Source of the DNA: JAFAGX01 sp035623335
GTDB lineage: Bacteria; Acidobacteriota; Terriglobia; Terriglobales; Acidobacteriaceae
Assembly: GCA_035623335.1 (NCBI GenBank)
Contig: DASPTQ010000106.1
Span: forward strand, 8,806 to 72,805
Direction: 5' to 3'
DNA length: 64,000 nt
The notes beneath the pieces were generated by a model that was not told where the DNA came from, searched no databases, and was given only the letters and a program-made list of their open reading frames with translations. A program made the position numbers and the translations under genes. Positions 29,182-38,988 of this stretch are shown piece by piece (position 1 is the stretch's first letter; each line of letters opens with the position of its first letter).

Positions 29182-29915
29182 GCGGAGTATTCTCGTCTCG
29201 CGACGACGCGCGGCGGGCTCTGGCAGCCTTGGGCTCCATCGGAGTTCCCGACACCAAGGCCTCTCTCCTCACCCCGGGTGACATGAGCAAGCAATCGGAA
29301 TGGATTCGTTTCGACGCGGCAGAATCAGCGGGCACGGGCAAAGGGCAGCCTGTGCTGATGTCGGCTTTCTTGCCGGGTGTCGGCTGGGTGACGGGAGCCG
29401 GACCGCTCGCTATCGCCATTCTTCGAGCCGCGGGAGCGAGGATCGATGCGGCTGCTGGCGGATCGCCGAAAGATGCCCTGGTCGAGGCTTTGCCGGAGGA
29501 CGAAATCTTCGTGTATGAAGACGCTCTTCGCGACGGCCGCAGCGTCGTGATCGCTATGGCGGACGATGCGACCGCCGAGCCCATCCGCAAATCGCTCCTC
29601 GAACGGGGAGCCGAAGCGACCGACGCTCAACGGCAACAGTGGTGGATGGAGTTGCGAGACCTCGAACGAGAACACTACTCCGCCTCTGGCAGAAGCTTTA
29701 CCCAGGACGAGAAGTTTTATCGTCTGGGATTCGAGGCTGCCCTTCATGCCCGAACACGCTGCATGGAATTCGATCAGGTATCAGCCGAGATGGACAGCCG
29801 ACTGGAAGATCTCGAGCAGCAGTACCCGGATGCTGAGATCGAGGAGCCTTTTACGCGCGGCTATCGGCGCGGCCGGGAGTATTTTCAGGCCCTGTGCGAT
29901 GAACGGGCAGCCTAG
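29178..29915 (+). CDS. Hypothetical protein with repeated alpha/beta region and acidic helical tail
   Basis: 245 residues. The first half has a general-stress-protein-like layout: SGVFSSRDDARRALAALGSIGV, a hydrophobic glycine-rich segment (LMSAFLPGVGWVTGAGPLAIAIL), and EDALRDGRSVVIAMADD. The second half is a charged helical region (WWMELRDLEREHYSASGRSF, LEQQYPDAEIEEPFTRGYRRGREYFQAL) seen in acidobacterial hypotheticals. The glycine-rich segment could sit in the membrane, as in DUF1269/YflT-type proteins. Function unknown. It ends the operon of the receiver/flavoprotein fusion. Confidence 0.75.
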   Translation: MSGVFSSRDDARRALAALGSIGVPDTKASLLTPGDMSKQSEWIRFDAAESAGTGKGQPVLMSAFLPGVGWVTGAGPLAIAILRAAGARIDAAAGGSPKDALVEALPEDEIFVYEDALRDGRSVVIAMADDATAEPIRKSLLERGAEATDAQRQQWWMELRDLEREHYSASGRSFTQDEKFYRLGFEAALHARTRCMEFDQVSAEMDSRLEDLEQQYPDAEIEEPFTRGYRRGREYFQALCDERAA

Positions 29916-29939
29916 GCAATGGGGCAGCAGCCCCTAGGC
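29910..29939. terminator. Hairpin between convergent genes
   Basis: GGGGC-AGCA-GCCCC (29921-29934) extended by GCCTA (29910-29914) pairing with TAGGC (29935-29939). It starts at the end of the plus-strand gene and faces the minus-strand ADOP stop. No clear T tract, so termination is inferred. Confidence 0.4.
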
Positions 29940-29960
29940 ACAAGTCGTATTGATGAGCGA

Positions 29961-32381
29961 CTACTCGTACCGCAGCGCCACCACGGGATCCATACGGATC
30001 GCCCGGCGGGCGGGCACATAACATGCCAGCAACGCAACTGCTGTCAACAAGAGGGGGACCGTCAGAAAGGTGGCGCCATCCCAGGCACTCACGCCATAGA
30101 TGAGGTTTGAAAGCAACCGAGCCAGGCCCAAAGACATAAGCAGCCCCGTGCCCATGCCAATCGTCGAGAGCAGAAAAGCTCGCCCCATGACCGCGGCCAG
30201 CAATTTCCAGGAGTGCGCACCGAGCGCCATGCGAACGGCCAGATCGCGCCAGCGTTCGGTCACGGAATGTGCCATTACTCCGTACACTCCTACGCACGCC
30301 AGGATCAAGCCAAGAAAAGCGAACACAGACATCAATCCCGCTACATATTGCAGAGCCCTTGCCTGGCTGCGAATGAGTTCGCGAAGCGACTGAAGATTTT
30401 CAAGTGGCAGATCCGGATCGATGCGGCGGAGTTCCGAGCGAACCACCGCGGCGAGCTGCATCGGATCGCCTTCGCTGCGGATCACAAAATCCACCGAGCG
30501 CGTCGGGTTCTGTTCCGCGGACAAATACACAATCGAGCGGAACGAGCGATCATAGATTTCGTGCTGGACGTCGGCAACCACGCCAACGATGGTAATCCAG
30601 TTTTCCGTATCGGGAGATCCAGAGAACCTGATCTGCTGGCCGACCGCGCTCCGTCCGGGCCAGAGTCGCTGCGCCATACTCTGGCTCACGATACATACGG
30701 GCAGGCTTCCGCTGGAATCGGTCGCATCGAACTCGCGGCCGGCACGCAACGAAATGTGCATGCTCTGGAAGTAATGCTTGCTGACGGAATCAACCATGGC
30801 CACCGGACCTTGGGTCTCGATTGGCGGCAAGTCTCGCACAATCAGATCCGAGCTGTTTTCATACGAACTGTAAGGAATGCCGCTCGCCAAGGCAGCCGAC
30901 TGAACCTTGGGCAACGCCTGCAGTTGATCCAGAAGGCGGCTGTTGAATGCTCTGACTTGTTGCGCTTCGGGATAGCGATCCTGCGGCAAGTCGACGTGAA
31001 AGGTCAACAGTGATGCCGGCGCGAGACCTTGTTGCCCGGTTGCAAGCAGGGCGAAGCCCTTCGCCATTAGTGTAGCCGCGATCAGCAGAATCGTTGCGAG
31101 CGTGGTTTCACTCAAGATGAGGGCTGCACGCCAGAAATGGCTGCGCCGTCCGGCCACGCGAACCGCAGACTCCGCCAAGCCGGCGCTGATTTGCGCCTTC
31201 GAAGCCTGCCATGCAGGGGCCAATCCCGAGAACAGGCCGCACGCAAGTGCGACTACCGTGGTGAACAACAGGCTGCGCGTGTTGATCGAGAGGCTGTCCA
31301 CGTCGCAAAACCAGCGGACATCATTCGGCAACGTCCCGCGAAGAAAAGCTACTCCGCCGACACCGAACACCACCCCGATGGCACCTCCCATGATGCCCAA
31401 CAGCATGCTCTCCAGTAGCAACTGACGAAACAACGGTCGTCGGCCTGCACCGAGGGCTGCGCGAACTGCGATCTCAGACCGCCGCTTCGCCGCGCGTGCA
31501 AATTGAATCGCTGAAATATTCACGCAGGTAATCAGTAGAACCATCCCCACAACCCCGGTCATCAGCAGGGCAAATTGGCGGTTGTAGTCGAGAACGATGT
31601 GATCGTGCAGGCTGACAAGCTGAATGGAACGGTTCTGATTGGCCTGTGGGTACAACTCCGCCAGATGCTTCCAGAAAGTCTCAACTTCGGCTCGCGCCTG
31701 TTTTAGACTCACGCCGTTTTGTAAACGCCCGACGGTGTGCAGTTCGAGATCGCGACGCTCGCCACGCATTCGCGAGTCCTGGGTTAGAGGCATCCAGAAT
31801 GACGGTGCTCCGAGCGGGAACGTAGCCCTGGCAGGCATGATGCCGATTACGGTATAGGGTTTGCCGTCCAGTTTCAGCGTCGCGCCTACTGCAGAAGCAT
31901 CCGACCCAAAATACTGCCTCCAGAGGGCATTGCTGATGACAATCTGATCGCCTGTGCCGAAGGAATTTTGTTCGCTTGAAAAGTTGTGGCCAAGCATCGG
32001 CCGAACCCTCACCACAGAAAAGAAATTTAGGGAAACTCGGACCCCGTAGAGTTCTTCTGCCTGTCCTTGACCGCTCGCACTGGCACTCCAATATTGGTAG
32101 GCCGCCAGTTGATCAAAACTCTTCAACTCGCTCTGCATGTCGAGATAATTCGCGGGCGATATTCCGGTGTTCTCGCTGCCCGGCAGCTGCTCTTCGACTA
32201 CGCTCAGCCGATCCATCTCGGGCAAGGCCACCGGCTTGCGGATAATCAAATCGGCCAGGCTGAAGACCGCCGTATTCACTCCAATTCCGATAGCAAGGGT
32301 CAGCAACGAGACGATGGTGAACCCCGGACCCTTGCGCAACTGCCGCTGGGCGTAACGAAGGTCTTGTCCCAGTCCGCTCAT
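29961..32381 (-). CDS. ADOP-type ABC transporter permease (MacB/FtsX-like)
   Basis: About 806 residues from ATG 32381, where the protein opens with LGQDLRYAQRQLRKGPGFTI, the hallmark N-terminus of the acidobacterial duplicated orphan permease (ADOP) family; the frame can be extended to 32447. Two MacB periplasmic core plus FtsX modules are present, with eight membrane helices in four groups, for example FTIVSLLTLAIGIGVNTAVF, FALLMTGVVGMVLLITCVNI and VAGLMSVFAFLGLILACVGV. No ATPase gene is adjacent, as usual for the family. These expand greatly in Acidobacteria; function is unknown, possibly envelope stress or efflux. Confidence 0.92.
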   Translation of the reverse strand: MSGLGQDLRYAQRQLRKGPGFTIVSLLTLAIGIGVNTAVFSLADLIIRKPVALPEMDRLSVVEEQLPGSENTGISPANYLDMQSELKSFDQLAAYQYWSASASGQGQAEELYGVRVSLNFFSVVRVRPMLGHNFSSEQNSFGTGDQIVISNALWRQYFGSDASAVGATLKLDGKPYTVIGIMPARATFPLGAPSFWMPLTQDSRMRGERRDLELHTVGRLQNGVSLKQARAEVETFWKHLAELYPQANQNRSIQLVSLHDHIVLDYNRQFALLMTGVVGMVLLITCVNISAIQFARAAKRRSEIAVRAALGAGRRPLFRQLLLESMLLGIMGGAIGVVFGVGGVAFLRGTLPNDVRWFCDVDSLSINTRSLLFTTVVALACGLFSGLAPAWQASKAQISAGLAESAVRVAGRRSHFWRAALILSETTLATILLIAATLMAKGFALLATGQQGLAPASLLTFHVDLPQDRYPEAQQVRAFNSRLLDQLQALPKVQSAALASGIPYSSYENSSDLIVRDLPPIETQGPVAMVDSVSKHYFQSMHISLRAGREFDATDSSGSLPVCIVSQSMAQRLWPGRSAVGQQIRFSGSPDTENWITIVGVVADVQHEIYDRSFRSIVYLSAEQNPTRSVDFVIRSEGDPMQLAAVVRSELRRIDPDLPLENLQSLRELIRSQARALQYVAGLMSVFAFLGLILACVGVYGVMAHSVTERWRDLAVRMALGAHSWKLLAAVMGRAFLLSTIGMGTGLLMSLGLARLLSNLIYGVSAWDGATFLTVPLLLTAVALLACYVPARRAIRMDPVVALRYE

Positions 32382-32641
32382 CTCAGGTTTCGTCCTCCTG
32401 CTCGCCACCAGTGCCGCGATGCGTCGGTCCCAAGGCGAAACCGTCACGCCAGCTGTAGTTGGTTCCTCTTATTGCAAGAATCTTACCAATCTAGCGGCAA
32501 GTGTAACCCCGTGATGGTAAAGGAAAAGAGAATACGGCCGCCGAACTAGGGTCTTCAAAGGTGTCCACCCGCGAGCTTAGATGTCCGGAGACGAACAGGG
32601 CAACCATCGGTCTGCTGCCTAGTCCGATCGGGAGATTTCCC

Positions 32642-33581
32642 TTACGGAAAAGCCGAGAACAAGTCCTTCAAGTCGGGCTGAACCGCGGCATTGCCAAGAT
32701 AAGGCTCGACTCGAAAGATTTCTTCCAGGGTTCGAAGCAAGGCCCCATGAGCGTAGTGCGGCGCGTTGCTGTAACCCTTGCCCTTAGCCGGGGGCGACCG
32801 ATCATTCCCATGGGGCCGTCTGCTTTGTCGCCTTCATCCCAAGTGAGGAACACTGCCCCTCCGTCGCCGAAGGCCTGGGAATTCAGAATTTCGGGGAGAT
32901 GCTGTGCCAACCACGTATCGCCCTGGGCGACGCGATTGCGAAGTGGACTGCAACTGTCGTGCATATCGTTGCAAAGATTGGGGGTGATGAAGTTGTAGGG
33001 GGCCACGGAATGGTCAGGTCCTTGCTGAGTTCCTCGTACGGGCGTACATGCGCGATGCAGTAGGCCGAGTTCGGCTTCCTGCGATCGGTGACGTCATCGA
33101 AGTACATGAACGGATCATGTTTCACCGCGTAGGGGTACCTGTCGGAAAGAGGGCGTTCCTTTCCCGAAATATTCTCCTGGTAGGCCCGCCACTCGATTCC
33201 TCCCCCGGGCGCATTTTTCAAAAGAGTCACCAGATGCTGGCTGGTGGACGGACTGTTGGTCAAAGGAGAGCGATCGTTGGCAACGCCGAAATTGGTGCCG
33301 GCTTCCATCCAAAGGTAATTGGGCAAACTGGGATGGATGCGGAGAGGATTGAAATACTGCTACGTATGGGATGCCTGTGGCAATAGCGTCCCGTTGCTGT
33401 AAGGGGCGAACTTGCTGCCCTTGATGGAAGACCAGTCCTGGTTCTCCATCACGATGACCCACACGGTCTTAATATGGTGGCCGGAGGGCGCCGGTGGGTT
33501 CTGAACCGCCCTCACGCCGGGAATGGCTGCGAAACACACCACGGGCACCACAAGCAAGCATCGAGAACGTATCATCCCCAT
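32642..33581 (-). pseudogene. Decayed phosphoesterase (acid phosphatase/phospholipase C superfamily)
   Basis: Read on the minus strand, a signal peptide (CLLVVPVVCFAAIPGVRA) leads to KTVWVIVMENQDWSSIKG, the conserved metal/active-site opening of this superfamily. An in-frame TAG (33360-33362) interrupts it, after which the same frame continues with LPNYLWMEAGTNFGV and NSAYCIAHVRPYEEL. Near 33010 similarity jumps frame to APYNFITPNLCNDMHD and GGAVFLTWDEGD, and again near 32770 to GYSNAPHYAHGALLRTLEEI ending at TAA 32642-32644. One stop and two frameshifts in an otherwise full-length gene indicate recent inactivation. Relatives are secreted phosphatases. Confidence 0.8.
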
Positions 33582-33735
33582 ATTGTGCCACCTCGCGAGG
33601 AATCGTCTCCGGGGACATCGCTGACCGCCGCTACCGTTTGCCCTCCTCCCGCAGCGGAGACCTTCTAGGATAAGATAGGCAATTCGCGAACCAGCCCCAG
33701 AAGGTTCCGACTCAGTAACCCGGAGGACTCCACAA

Positions 33736-35163
33736 TTGGATCGAAGCAAGTGGTGGGTTTCACTGCCCTTGGCCTTGTGCTTCTTCCTCGGGGTATCGCC
33801 AGCGCAACTCGACGAGGCAACCAGGAAGTTATCGCACGACATTTTCCAGCAACTCATTGAGATTAATTCCACCGACTCCATTGGCAGCGTGACGCAAGCT
33901 TCCGAGGCGATGGCACAACGGTTCCGCGATGCCGGGTTTGCGGCTTCCGACCTTCAGATCCTCGGTCCCAACGAGCGCAAAAAGAATTTGGTCGTGCGGC
34001 TGCACGGGACGGGCAAACACAAGCCGCTCCTGCTGATTGGACACCTCGATGTGGTCGAGGCGCACCAGGAGGACTGGAGCACAAATCCTTTTCAGTTTGT
34101 GGAGAAGGACGGCTTCTATTACGGGCGCGGCACCCAGGACATGAAGAGTGGCGACGCCATTATGGTCACCACGCTGATCCGCTTCAAAAAAGAAGGCTAC
34201 ACTCCTCAGCGCGACATCATTCTGGCGCTCACCGCCGACGAGGAGGGCGGCAAGTCGAACGGAGTCGATTGGCTGCTCAAGAACCATCGCGATCTGATGG
34301 ACGCCGAGTTCGTTTTCAATCACGATGGTGGCGGCCTCTTGAGCGACCACGGCAAACCGGTGATGATGACGGTGGATGCGACGGAAAAGTTGTACGCCGA
34401 TTTCCGGCTCTTGGTGACAAACCCCGGAGGCCACAGCTCGCTGCCTACTCCGGACAATGCCATTTACCACCTTGCCGACGGGTTGGCGCGGCTGGAGCGC
34501 TACCATTTTGCTTTTGAACTCAACGAAGTGACGCGTGCTTACTACGAGCAGATGGCCAAGGTGGAAACCCCGGCGCGCGCGGCCGACATGAGAGCAATTC
34601 TCAGAAATCCGCCGGATGAGGCAGCCATTGCCCGACTTTCGCAAGATCCCATCGACAACTCCACCCTGCACACCACATGCGTGGCCACGCGTTTGAACGC
34701 CGGACATGCCAACAACGCCTTGCCACAGCGTGCCGAGGCCAATGTGAATTGCCGGATTCTGCCGGGACATTCTGCCGAGGAGATTCGGCAGGAGCTGATT
34801 CGGGTATTGGCCGACCCGAAGATCACCGTGCGCTCCATGAATAACTTCGGGAATATTTTCGACACGGCGCCCGACCGAAAGAGTTTTCCGCCTCCGCCGT
34901 TGCGCCCCGACGTGTTTCGGCCGCTCGAGAGAATTACCTCCGAGATGTGGCCGGGCACGCCGGTAGTTCCGGAGATGGCAACCGGCGCTTCCGATGGGAT
35001 CTACACCATGGGTGTGGGCATGCCTACCTATGGAATTGCAGGTATCGCCATCGACCGCGATGATATCCGTGCCCACGGACGGGATGAGAGGCTGGGCATT
35101 CAGTCCTATTATGATGGAGTCGACTTCTATTACCGGTATTTGAAGGCGGTGACGTCAGAGTAG
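33736..35163 (+). CDS. Secreted M20/M25/M40 metallopeptidase
   Basis: 475 residues starting at a TTG preceded by GGAGGA. A signal peptide (WWVSLPLALCFFLGVSPAQ) precedes an M20 catalytic domain: LLLIGHLDVVEAHQEDW (first metal His and Asp), FYYGRGTQDMKSGDA (bridging Asp) and ILALTADEEGGKSNG (catalytic Glu pair), then the dimerisation domain with GGHSSLPTPDNA and a C-terminal EMATGASDGIYTMG. It should be a periplasmic zinc carboxypeptidase or aminoacylase. It stands just before the purine operon but is separated by 199 bases and has no role in that pathway that I can see. Confidence 0.88.
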   Translation: MDRSKWWVSLPLALCFFLGVSPAQLDEATRKLSHDIFQQLIEINSTDSIGSVTQASEAMAQRFRDAGFAASDLQILGPNERKKNLVVRLHGTGKHKPLLLIGHLDVVEAHQEDWSTNPFQFVEKDGFYYGRGTQDMKSGDAIMVTTLIRFKKEGYTPQRDIILALTADEEGGKSNGVDWLLKNHRDLMDAEFVFNHDGGGLLSDHGKPVMMTVDATEKLYADFRLLVTNPGGHSSLPTPDNAIYHLADGLARLERYHFAFELNEVTRAYYEQMAKVETPARAADMRAILRNPPDEAAIARLSQDPIDNSTLHTTCVATRLNAGHANNALPQRAEANVNCRILPGHSAEEIRQELIRVLADPKITVRSMNNFGNIFDTAPDRKSFPPPPLRPDVFRPLERITSEMWPGTPVVPEMATGASDGIYTMGVGMPTYGIAGIAIDRDDIRAHGRDERLGIQSYYDGVDFYYRYLKAVTSE

Positions 35164-35270
35164 TGCATCGTTTTTCCGGCTTTCTCAGCGCCTCGCGGCG
35201 CCGGGCGGTAACTAGCGCTCCCCACCATCGTTTCCTCCCCATTCCACGATTTCGCCGGTCCGCACCAGGT

Positions 35271-35288
35271 AAGGTCCTTAAGGGCCTT
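35271..35288. promoter_or_regulatory. Imperfect palindrome ahead of the purine operon
   Basis: AAGGTCCTTAAGGGCCTT, an 18-base inverted repeat with one mismatched pair around a CCTTAAGG centre. It ends ten bases before the candidate -35 hexamer and 75 before the allantoinase start, a position suited to an activator or repressor of the purine genes. No regulator gene is linked. Confidence 0.4.
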
Positions 35289-35298
35289 CCTAAGTGGG

Positions 35299-35327
35299 TT
35301 GAAAACGGCAGTGCTTCCGGATAGGCT
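35299..35327 (+). promoter_or_regulatory. Candidate sigma-70-type promoter of the purine operon
   Basis: TTGAAA (35299-35304), 17-base spacer, TAGGCT (35322-35327). The -10 match is only partial, so this is a weak prediction, supported mainly by the adjacent palindrome and the operon start. Confidence 0.3.
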
Positions 35328-35362
35328 TTGTCATTCCCGCTAGGGGTCGGCAGGAGCACCGA

Positions 35363-36724
35363 TTGCAGGCTTTTCTTGCGCGCCGGGTGGTGACGCCGGA
35401 AGGTATCCGGCCAGCAGCCGTGCTGGTGGAGGGTGAACGCATCCGTGGCGTGGCCTCTCCAGCGGAAGTGCCGAGCGAGGCGTCGCGAGAGGATTTCGAG
35501 AACGCGGTGTTGTTGCCCGGACTGGTGGACTCCCACGTGCACATCAACGAGCCGGGGCGAACCGAGTGGGAAGGTTTTTCGACGGCAACGCGGGCTGCCG
35601 CCGCCGGCGGCTACACCATGCTGGTGGACATGCCACTGAACTGTGTGCCCGCGACGACCAATGTGGCCGCGCTTACGGCGAAGCGGCGGGCGGCGCGAGG
35701 TCAGTGTCGGGTTGATTGGGCGGCTTGGGGCGGAGTGGTTCCGGGCAACGCGAACGAGGTTGAGCCCCTTGCGAAGGCGGGTGTGCTGGGATTCAAGTGC
35801 TTTCTGGTGCATGCTGGAATCGAGGAGTTCCCCATGGTCTCGGAGCCGGATTTGCGGGCCGCCCTGCCCTACGTGGCTGACACCGGCCTGCCGCTGCTGG
35901 TGCATGCCGAGCTTCCCCCCCAGCTGGACGCGGCGACTCGACGGTTGCGGGATGCGGATTGGGGATGTTACTCGACCTATTTGCGGTCTCGGCCCGACGA
36001 GGCGGAACTGGCAGCGATCCGGTTGATGCTATCCCTGTGCCGCGAATATCGATTCCGGCTTCACATCGTGCACCTGGCGACGGGCTTGGCCCTCGAGGAG
36101 TTAGGTCGAGCGCGGGCTGAAGGCCTGCCCGTCAGCGTGGAGACCTGCCCCCACTACCTGCATCTGGAGGCAGAGACGATTGCCGATGGAGCGACGCTCG
36201 CGAAGTGCGCACCCCCGGTTCGCAGCCGGGCGAATCGGGATCAGCTTTGGCAGGGTCTGAGAGACGGAATCATTGATTTGGTTGTGACCGACCATTCGCC
36301 TTGTCCGCCGGAGATGAAACGCCTGCAGGAAGGGAATTTCCAGACTGCCTGGGGAGGGATTGCTAGTCTTTCGCTGGCGCTTCCGCTCCTCTGGACTGAG
36401 GCGCAGGCACGCGGGTTCGCACTGACGAACCTTGCGCGTTGGATGGCGGAAGCACCGGCACGACTGGCCAACTGCGAGTTCGAAAAGGGACGAATTGCGG
36501 CAGGGTGGGATGCGGACTTCGTCGTGTTTGATCCAGAGCAACAGTTCACGGTGACCGAGGACCGATTGCACCAGCGCCATCCTGTGTCGCCCTACTTGGG
36601 CGAAACGCTGCGAGGTGTAGTGAAGAGGACGTACTTGCGAGGCCAGATGGTATTTTGTGACGGCGAGTTTCCCGGCACGGCAATAGGACGGGAGTTCCGC
36701 CGGTTTCCCCATGGGGTTGCGTGA
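35363..36724 (+). CDS. allB: Allantoinase
   Basis: 453 residues from a TTG with AGGAG upstream. Cyclic amidohydrolase fold: VDSHVHINEPG (metal His58 and His60), LGFKCFLVHAG (Lys145, expected carboxylated), LLVHAEL (His181), RLHIVHLA (His), VVTDHSPC (Asp), and a GRIAAGWDADFVVFDP tail. The HINEPGRTEWEGF and YTMLVDMPLN segments are those of allantoinase rather than dihydroorotase. It opens the ring of (S)-allantoin to allantoate in the cytoplasm. First gene of the purine-degradation operon; its stop overlaps the next start (GTGA). Confidence 0.92.
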   Translation: MQAFLARRVVTPEGIRPAAVLVEGERIRGVASPAEVPSEASREDFENAVLLPGLVDSHVHINEPGRTEWEGFSTATRAAAAGGYTMLVDMPLNCVPATTNVAALTAKRRAARGQCRVDWAAWGGVVPGNANEVEPLAKAGVLGFKCFLVHAGIEEFPMVSEPDLRAALPYVADTGLPLLVHAELPPQLDAATRRLRDADWGCYSTYLRSRPDEAELAAIRLMLSLCREYRFRLHIVHLATGLALEELGRARAEGLPVSVETCPHYLHLEAETIADGATLAKCAPPVRSRANRDQLWQGLRDGIIDLVVTDHSPCPPEMKRLQEGNFQTAWGGIASLSLALPLLWTEAQARGFALTNLARWMAEAPARLANCEFEKGRIAAGWDADFVVFDPEQQFTVTEDRLHQRHPVSPYLGETLRGVVKRTYLRGQMVFCDGEFPGTAIGREFRRFPHGVA

Positions 36725-38988
36725 AGACGGAGCACATTGTCGGGGTGGGGGTTCCACGGAAGGAGGGATGGGACAAGGTCACGGGCCGTGTGCAATACAT
36801 CGACGACATGTCGTTGCCGAACATGCTGTGGGGTGCCACCGTGCGCAGCAGCATTCCGCGCGGGAGAATCAAGAGGATCACATTCGACGCCGGCATCCCT
36901 TGGGACGAGTTCGTGATCGTCTCGGCGAAAGACATTCCTGGGAAGAACTGTGTCGCGTTGATCGTGGACGACCAGCCATGCCTGGTGGAGGCCATCGTCA
37001 ACCATCCGGAAGAGCCGATTCTGCTGTTGGCGCACCGGGACCAGCACATCCTTCCCAAGGCGGTGGAGGCAGTGGCGATTGATTACGAACCTCTGCCGGC
37101 GGTGTTCTCGATTGAGGAGAGCGAGCGACAGGCGGCAATCATCTGGGGAACGGATAACATCTTCAAACGTTATCTGATCGAACAGGGCGATCTCGAGCCG
37201 GTGTGGGCGCAGGCCGATTTCGTCGTCGAAGGGGAATATACGACCGAGGCACAGGAGCAGTTGTACATCGAGAACAATGGTGTGATCGCCAGTTTCGACC
37301 GCGAGCGGGGGATCACGCTATGGGGCTCGTTGCAGTGTCCCTATTACGTTCACAAAGCGCTCATGAAGTTGTGTGACTTGCCCGAGAACAAGGTGCGGGT
37401 GGTGCAGACGGAGACCGGAGGCGCTTTCGGAGGGAAGGAAGAATATCCGTCGATGATTGCCGGACACGCGGCGTTGCTGGCGATGAAGTCGGGGCACCCG
37501 GTAAAGATCGTCTATGACCGGATGGAAGACATGGTAGCGACGACCAAGCGCCATCCCTCGCGAACCCGGCATCGGACGGCGGTAAGCCGGGAGGGCAAGA
37601 TCCTGGGCGGGGAAATCGAATTCGTGGTCGACGGCGGAGCGTATACGACGCTAACCCCAGTGGTATTGTCGCGGGGCACGATTCATGCCGGCGGTCCTTA
37701 TTATTGGCCGAATATCCGGATTCACGCCAAGGCGGTGGCTACCAATGCGCCCCCCCACGGCGCCTTTCGTGGGTTTGGAGCGCCCCAAAGCCTGTTTGCC
37801 ATGGAGCGGCACATGGACCGCATCGCCCTCACCCTGGGGATCTCAGCGCTGGAGTTACGGCGGAGAAATTTCCTGAAAACGGGGCAGACCACAACCACCG
37901 GGCAGGTGATTCGTGATCCGATTGATCTCGACAAGCTTCTGGATCGAGCACTTGGGCTGGCGGACTATCACCGTAAGAAAGAGTGTTTTCGAGCAGAGAA
38001 TGCGTCGGAGGGGTGGAAAAAGGGAATCGGTGTCGCAGCGTTTCTGCATGGAGCGGGTTTCACCGGATCCGGAGAACGCACCTTGGGTTCGGTCGTGGGG
38101 GTGGAAGGTTGTCGAGACGGAGGCGTGCGGGTGTTAGTCTCGAGCACGGAATTCGGACAGGGGACGAAAACCGTACTGTGCCAGATTGCGGCGGAAACGC
38201 TCGGGCTGTCCTACGAGGACGCCGATATTGCGCCGGCGGATACGCAGCAAGTACCGAACAGTGGACCGACCGTAGCTTCACGCACGGTTATGGTGGTCGG
38301 CAAGCTGGTCGAGTCGGCGGCGCGAGGACTCGATCAGACGCTCATCGCGTCGGGGTTGCTTCGAGCCGGGCACTCGCGGGAGGAGTTTCGCGAGGCATGC
38401 GCGAACTATGTCGCCGAACATGGAGCGCTCAAGTCTTGGGCGCAATACCAGGCACCCCCTGGTATTGTTTGGGACGACGAGAAATATCGCGGCGAAGCCT
38501 ACGCGGCCTTCGCATGGGCGGTATACATTGCCGAGGTTACCGTCGATCTGACAAGTTACAGCGTGAGCGTCGACGACTTCGTTGCCCTGCAGGAAGTAGG
38601 GCGAGTGTTGCACCCGGTGCTGGCGCGGGGGCAGATTGCGGGGGGGGTCGCGCAAGGAATTGGATATGCACTGTATGAGAAAGTGGTGTGGCAACAAGGC
38701 CGCATGCAAAATGCCCAGATGACGAACTACATCATGCCCACATCGGTGGACGTGCCAACGATTCGCGTGTACTTCGAGCAGTTGGGGAACGTCCACGGTG
38801 CGTTTGGCGCCAAGGGGATCGGCGAGCTGCCGATCGATGGGCCGGCGCCGGCCATCGTGAATGCCATTGTGGATGCGCTCGGGATTAACTTCGATTCGAT
38901 CCCCCTGCTTCCGGAAAATATCTTCGAGGCGGTGGCCCGCTATGCCCAGACCGAGTCCCAGGGGGGAGCGGCGCAGGGATTGCGATGA
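36721..38988 (+). CDS. Xanthine dehydrogenase, molybdenum-binding subunit
   Basis: 755 residues from a GTG overlapping the allantoinase stop. It has the large-subunit XDH fold: a short N-terminal RKEGWDKVTGRVQYIDDM, QTETGGAFGGKEEYPSM and APPHGAFRGFGAPQS (cofactor contacts), FGQGTKTVLCQIAAETLG, and the C-terminal GAFGAKGIGELPIDG that carries the catalytic Glu. It forms the hydroxylation site for hypoxanthine/xanthine with molybdopterin cytosine dinucleotide. The other two subunits follow directly. Substrate is assigned from operon context; by sequence alone other molybdenum hydroxylases are possible. Confidence 0.88.
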   Translation: MKTEHIVGVGVPRKEGWDKVTGRVQYIDDMSLPNMLWGATVRSSIPRGRIKRITFDAGIPWDEFVIVSAKDIPGKNCVALIVDDQPCLVEAIVNHPEEPILLLAHRDQHILPKAVEAVAIDYEPLPAVFSIEESERQAAIIWGTDNIFKRYLIEQGDLEPVWAQADFVVEGEYTTEAQEQLYIENNGVIASFDRERGITLWGSLQCPYYVHKALMKLCDLPENKVRVVQTETGGAFGGKEEYPSMIAGHAALLAMKSGHPVKIVYDRMEDMVATTKRHPSRTRHRTAVSREGKILGGEIEFVVDGGAYTTLTPVVLSRGTIHAGGPYYWPNIRIHAKAVATNAPPHGAFRGFGAPQSLFAMERHMDRIALTLGISALELRRRNFLKTGQTTTTGQVIRDPIDLDKLLDRALGLADYHRKKECFRAENASEGWKKGIGVAAFLHGAGFTGSGERTLGSVVGVEGCRDGGVRVLVSSTEFGQGTKTVLCQIAAETLGLSYEDADIAPADTQQVPNSGPTVASRTVMVVGKLVESAARGLDQTLIASGLLRAGHSREEFREACANYVAEHGALKSWAQYQAPPGIVWDDEKYRGEAYAAFAWAVYIAEVTVDLTSYSVSVDDFVALQEVGRVLHPVLARGQIAGGVAQGIGYALYEKVVWQQGRMQNAQMTNYIMPTSVDVPTIRVYFEQLGNVHGAFGAKGIGELPIDGPAPAIVNAIVDALGINFDSIPLLPENIFEAVARYAQTESQGGAAQGLR

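Noticed and set aside
33829..35076. 415-residue minus-strand frame opposite the M20 peptidase
   Set aside because: Antisense shadow of a gene with intact metal-site motifs.
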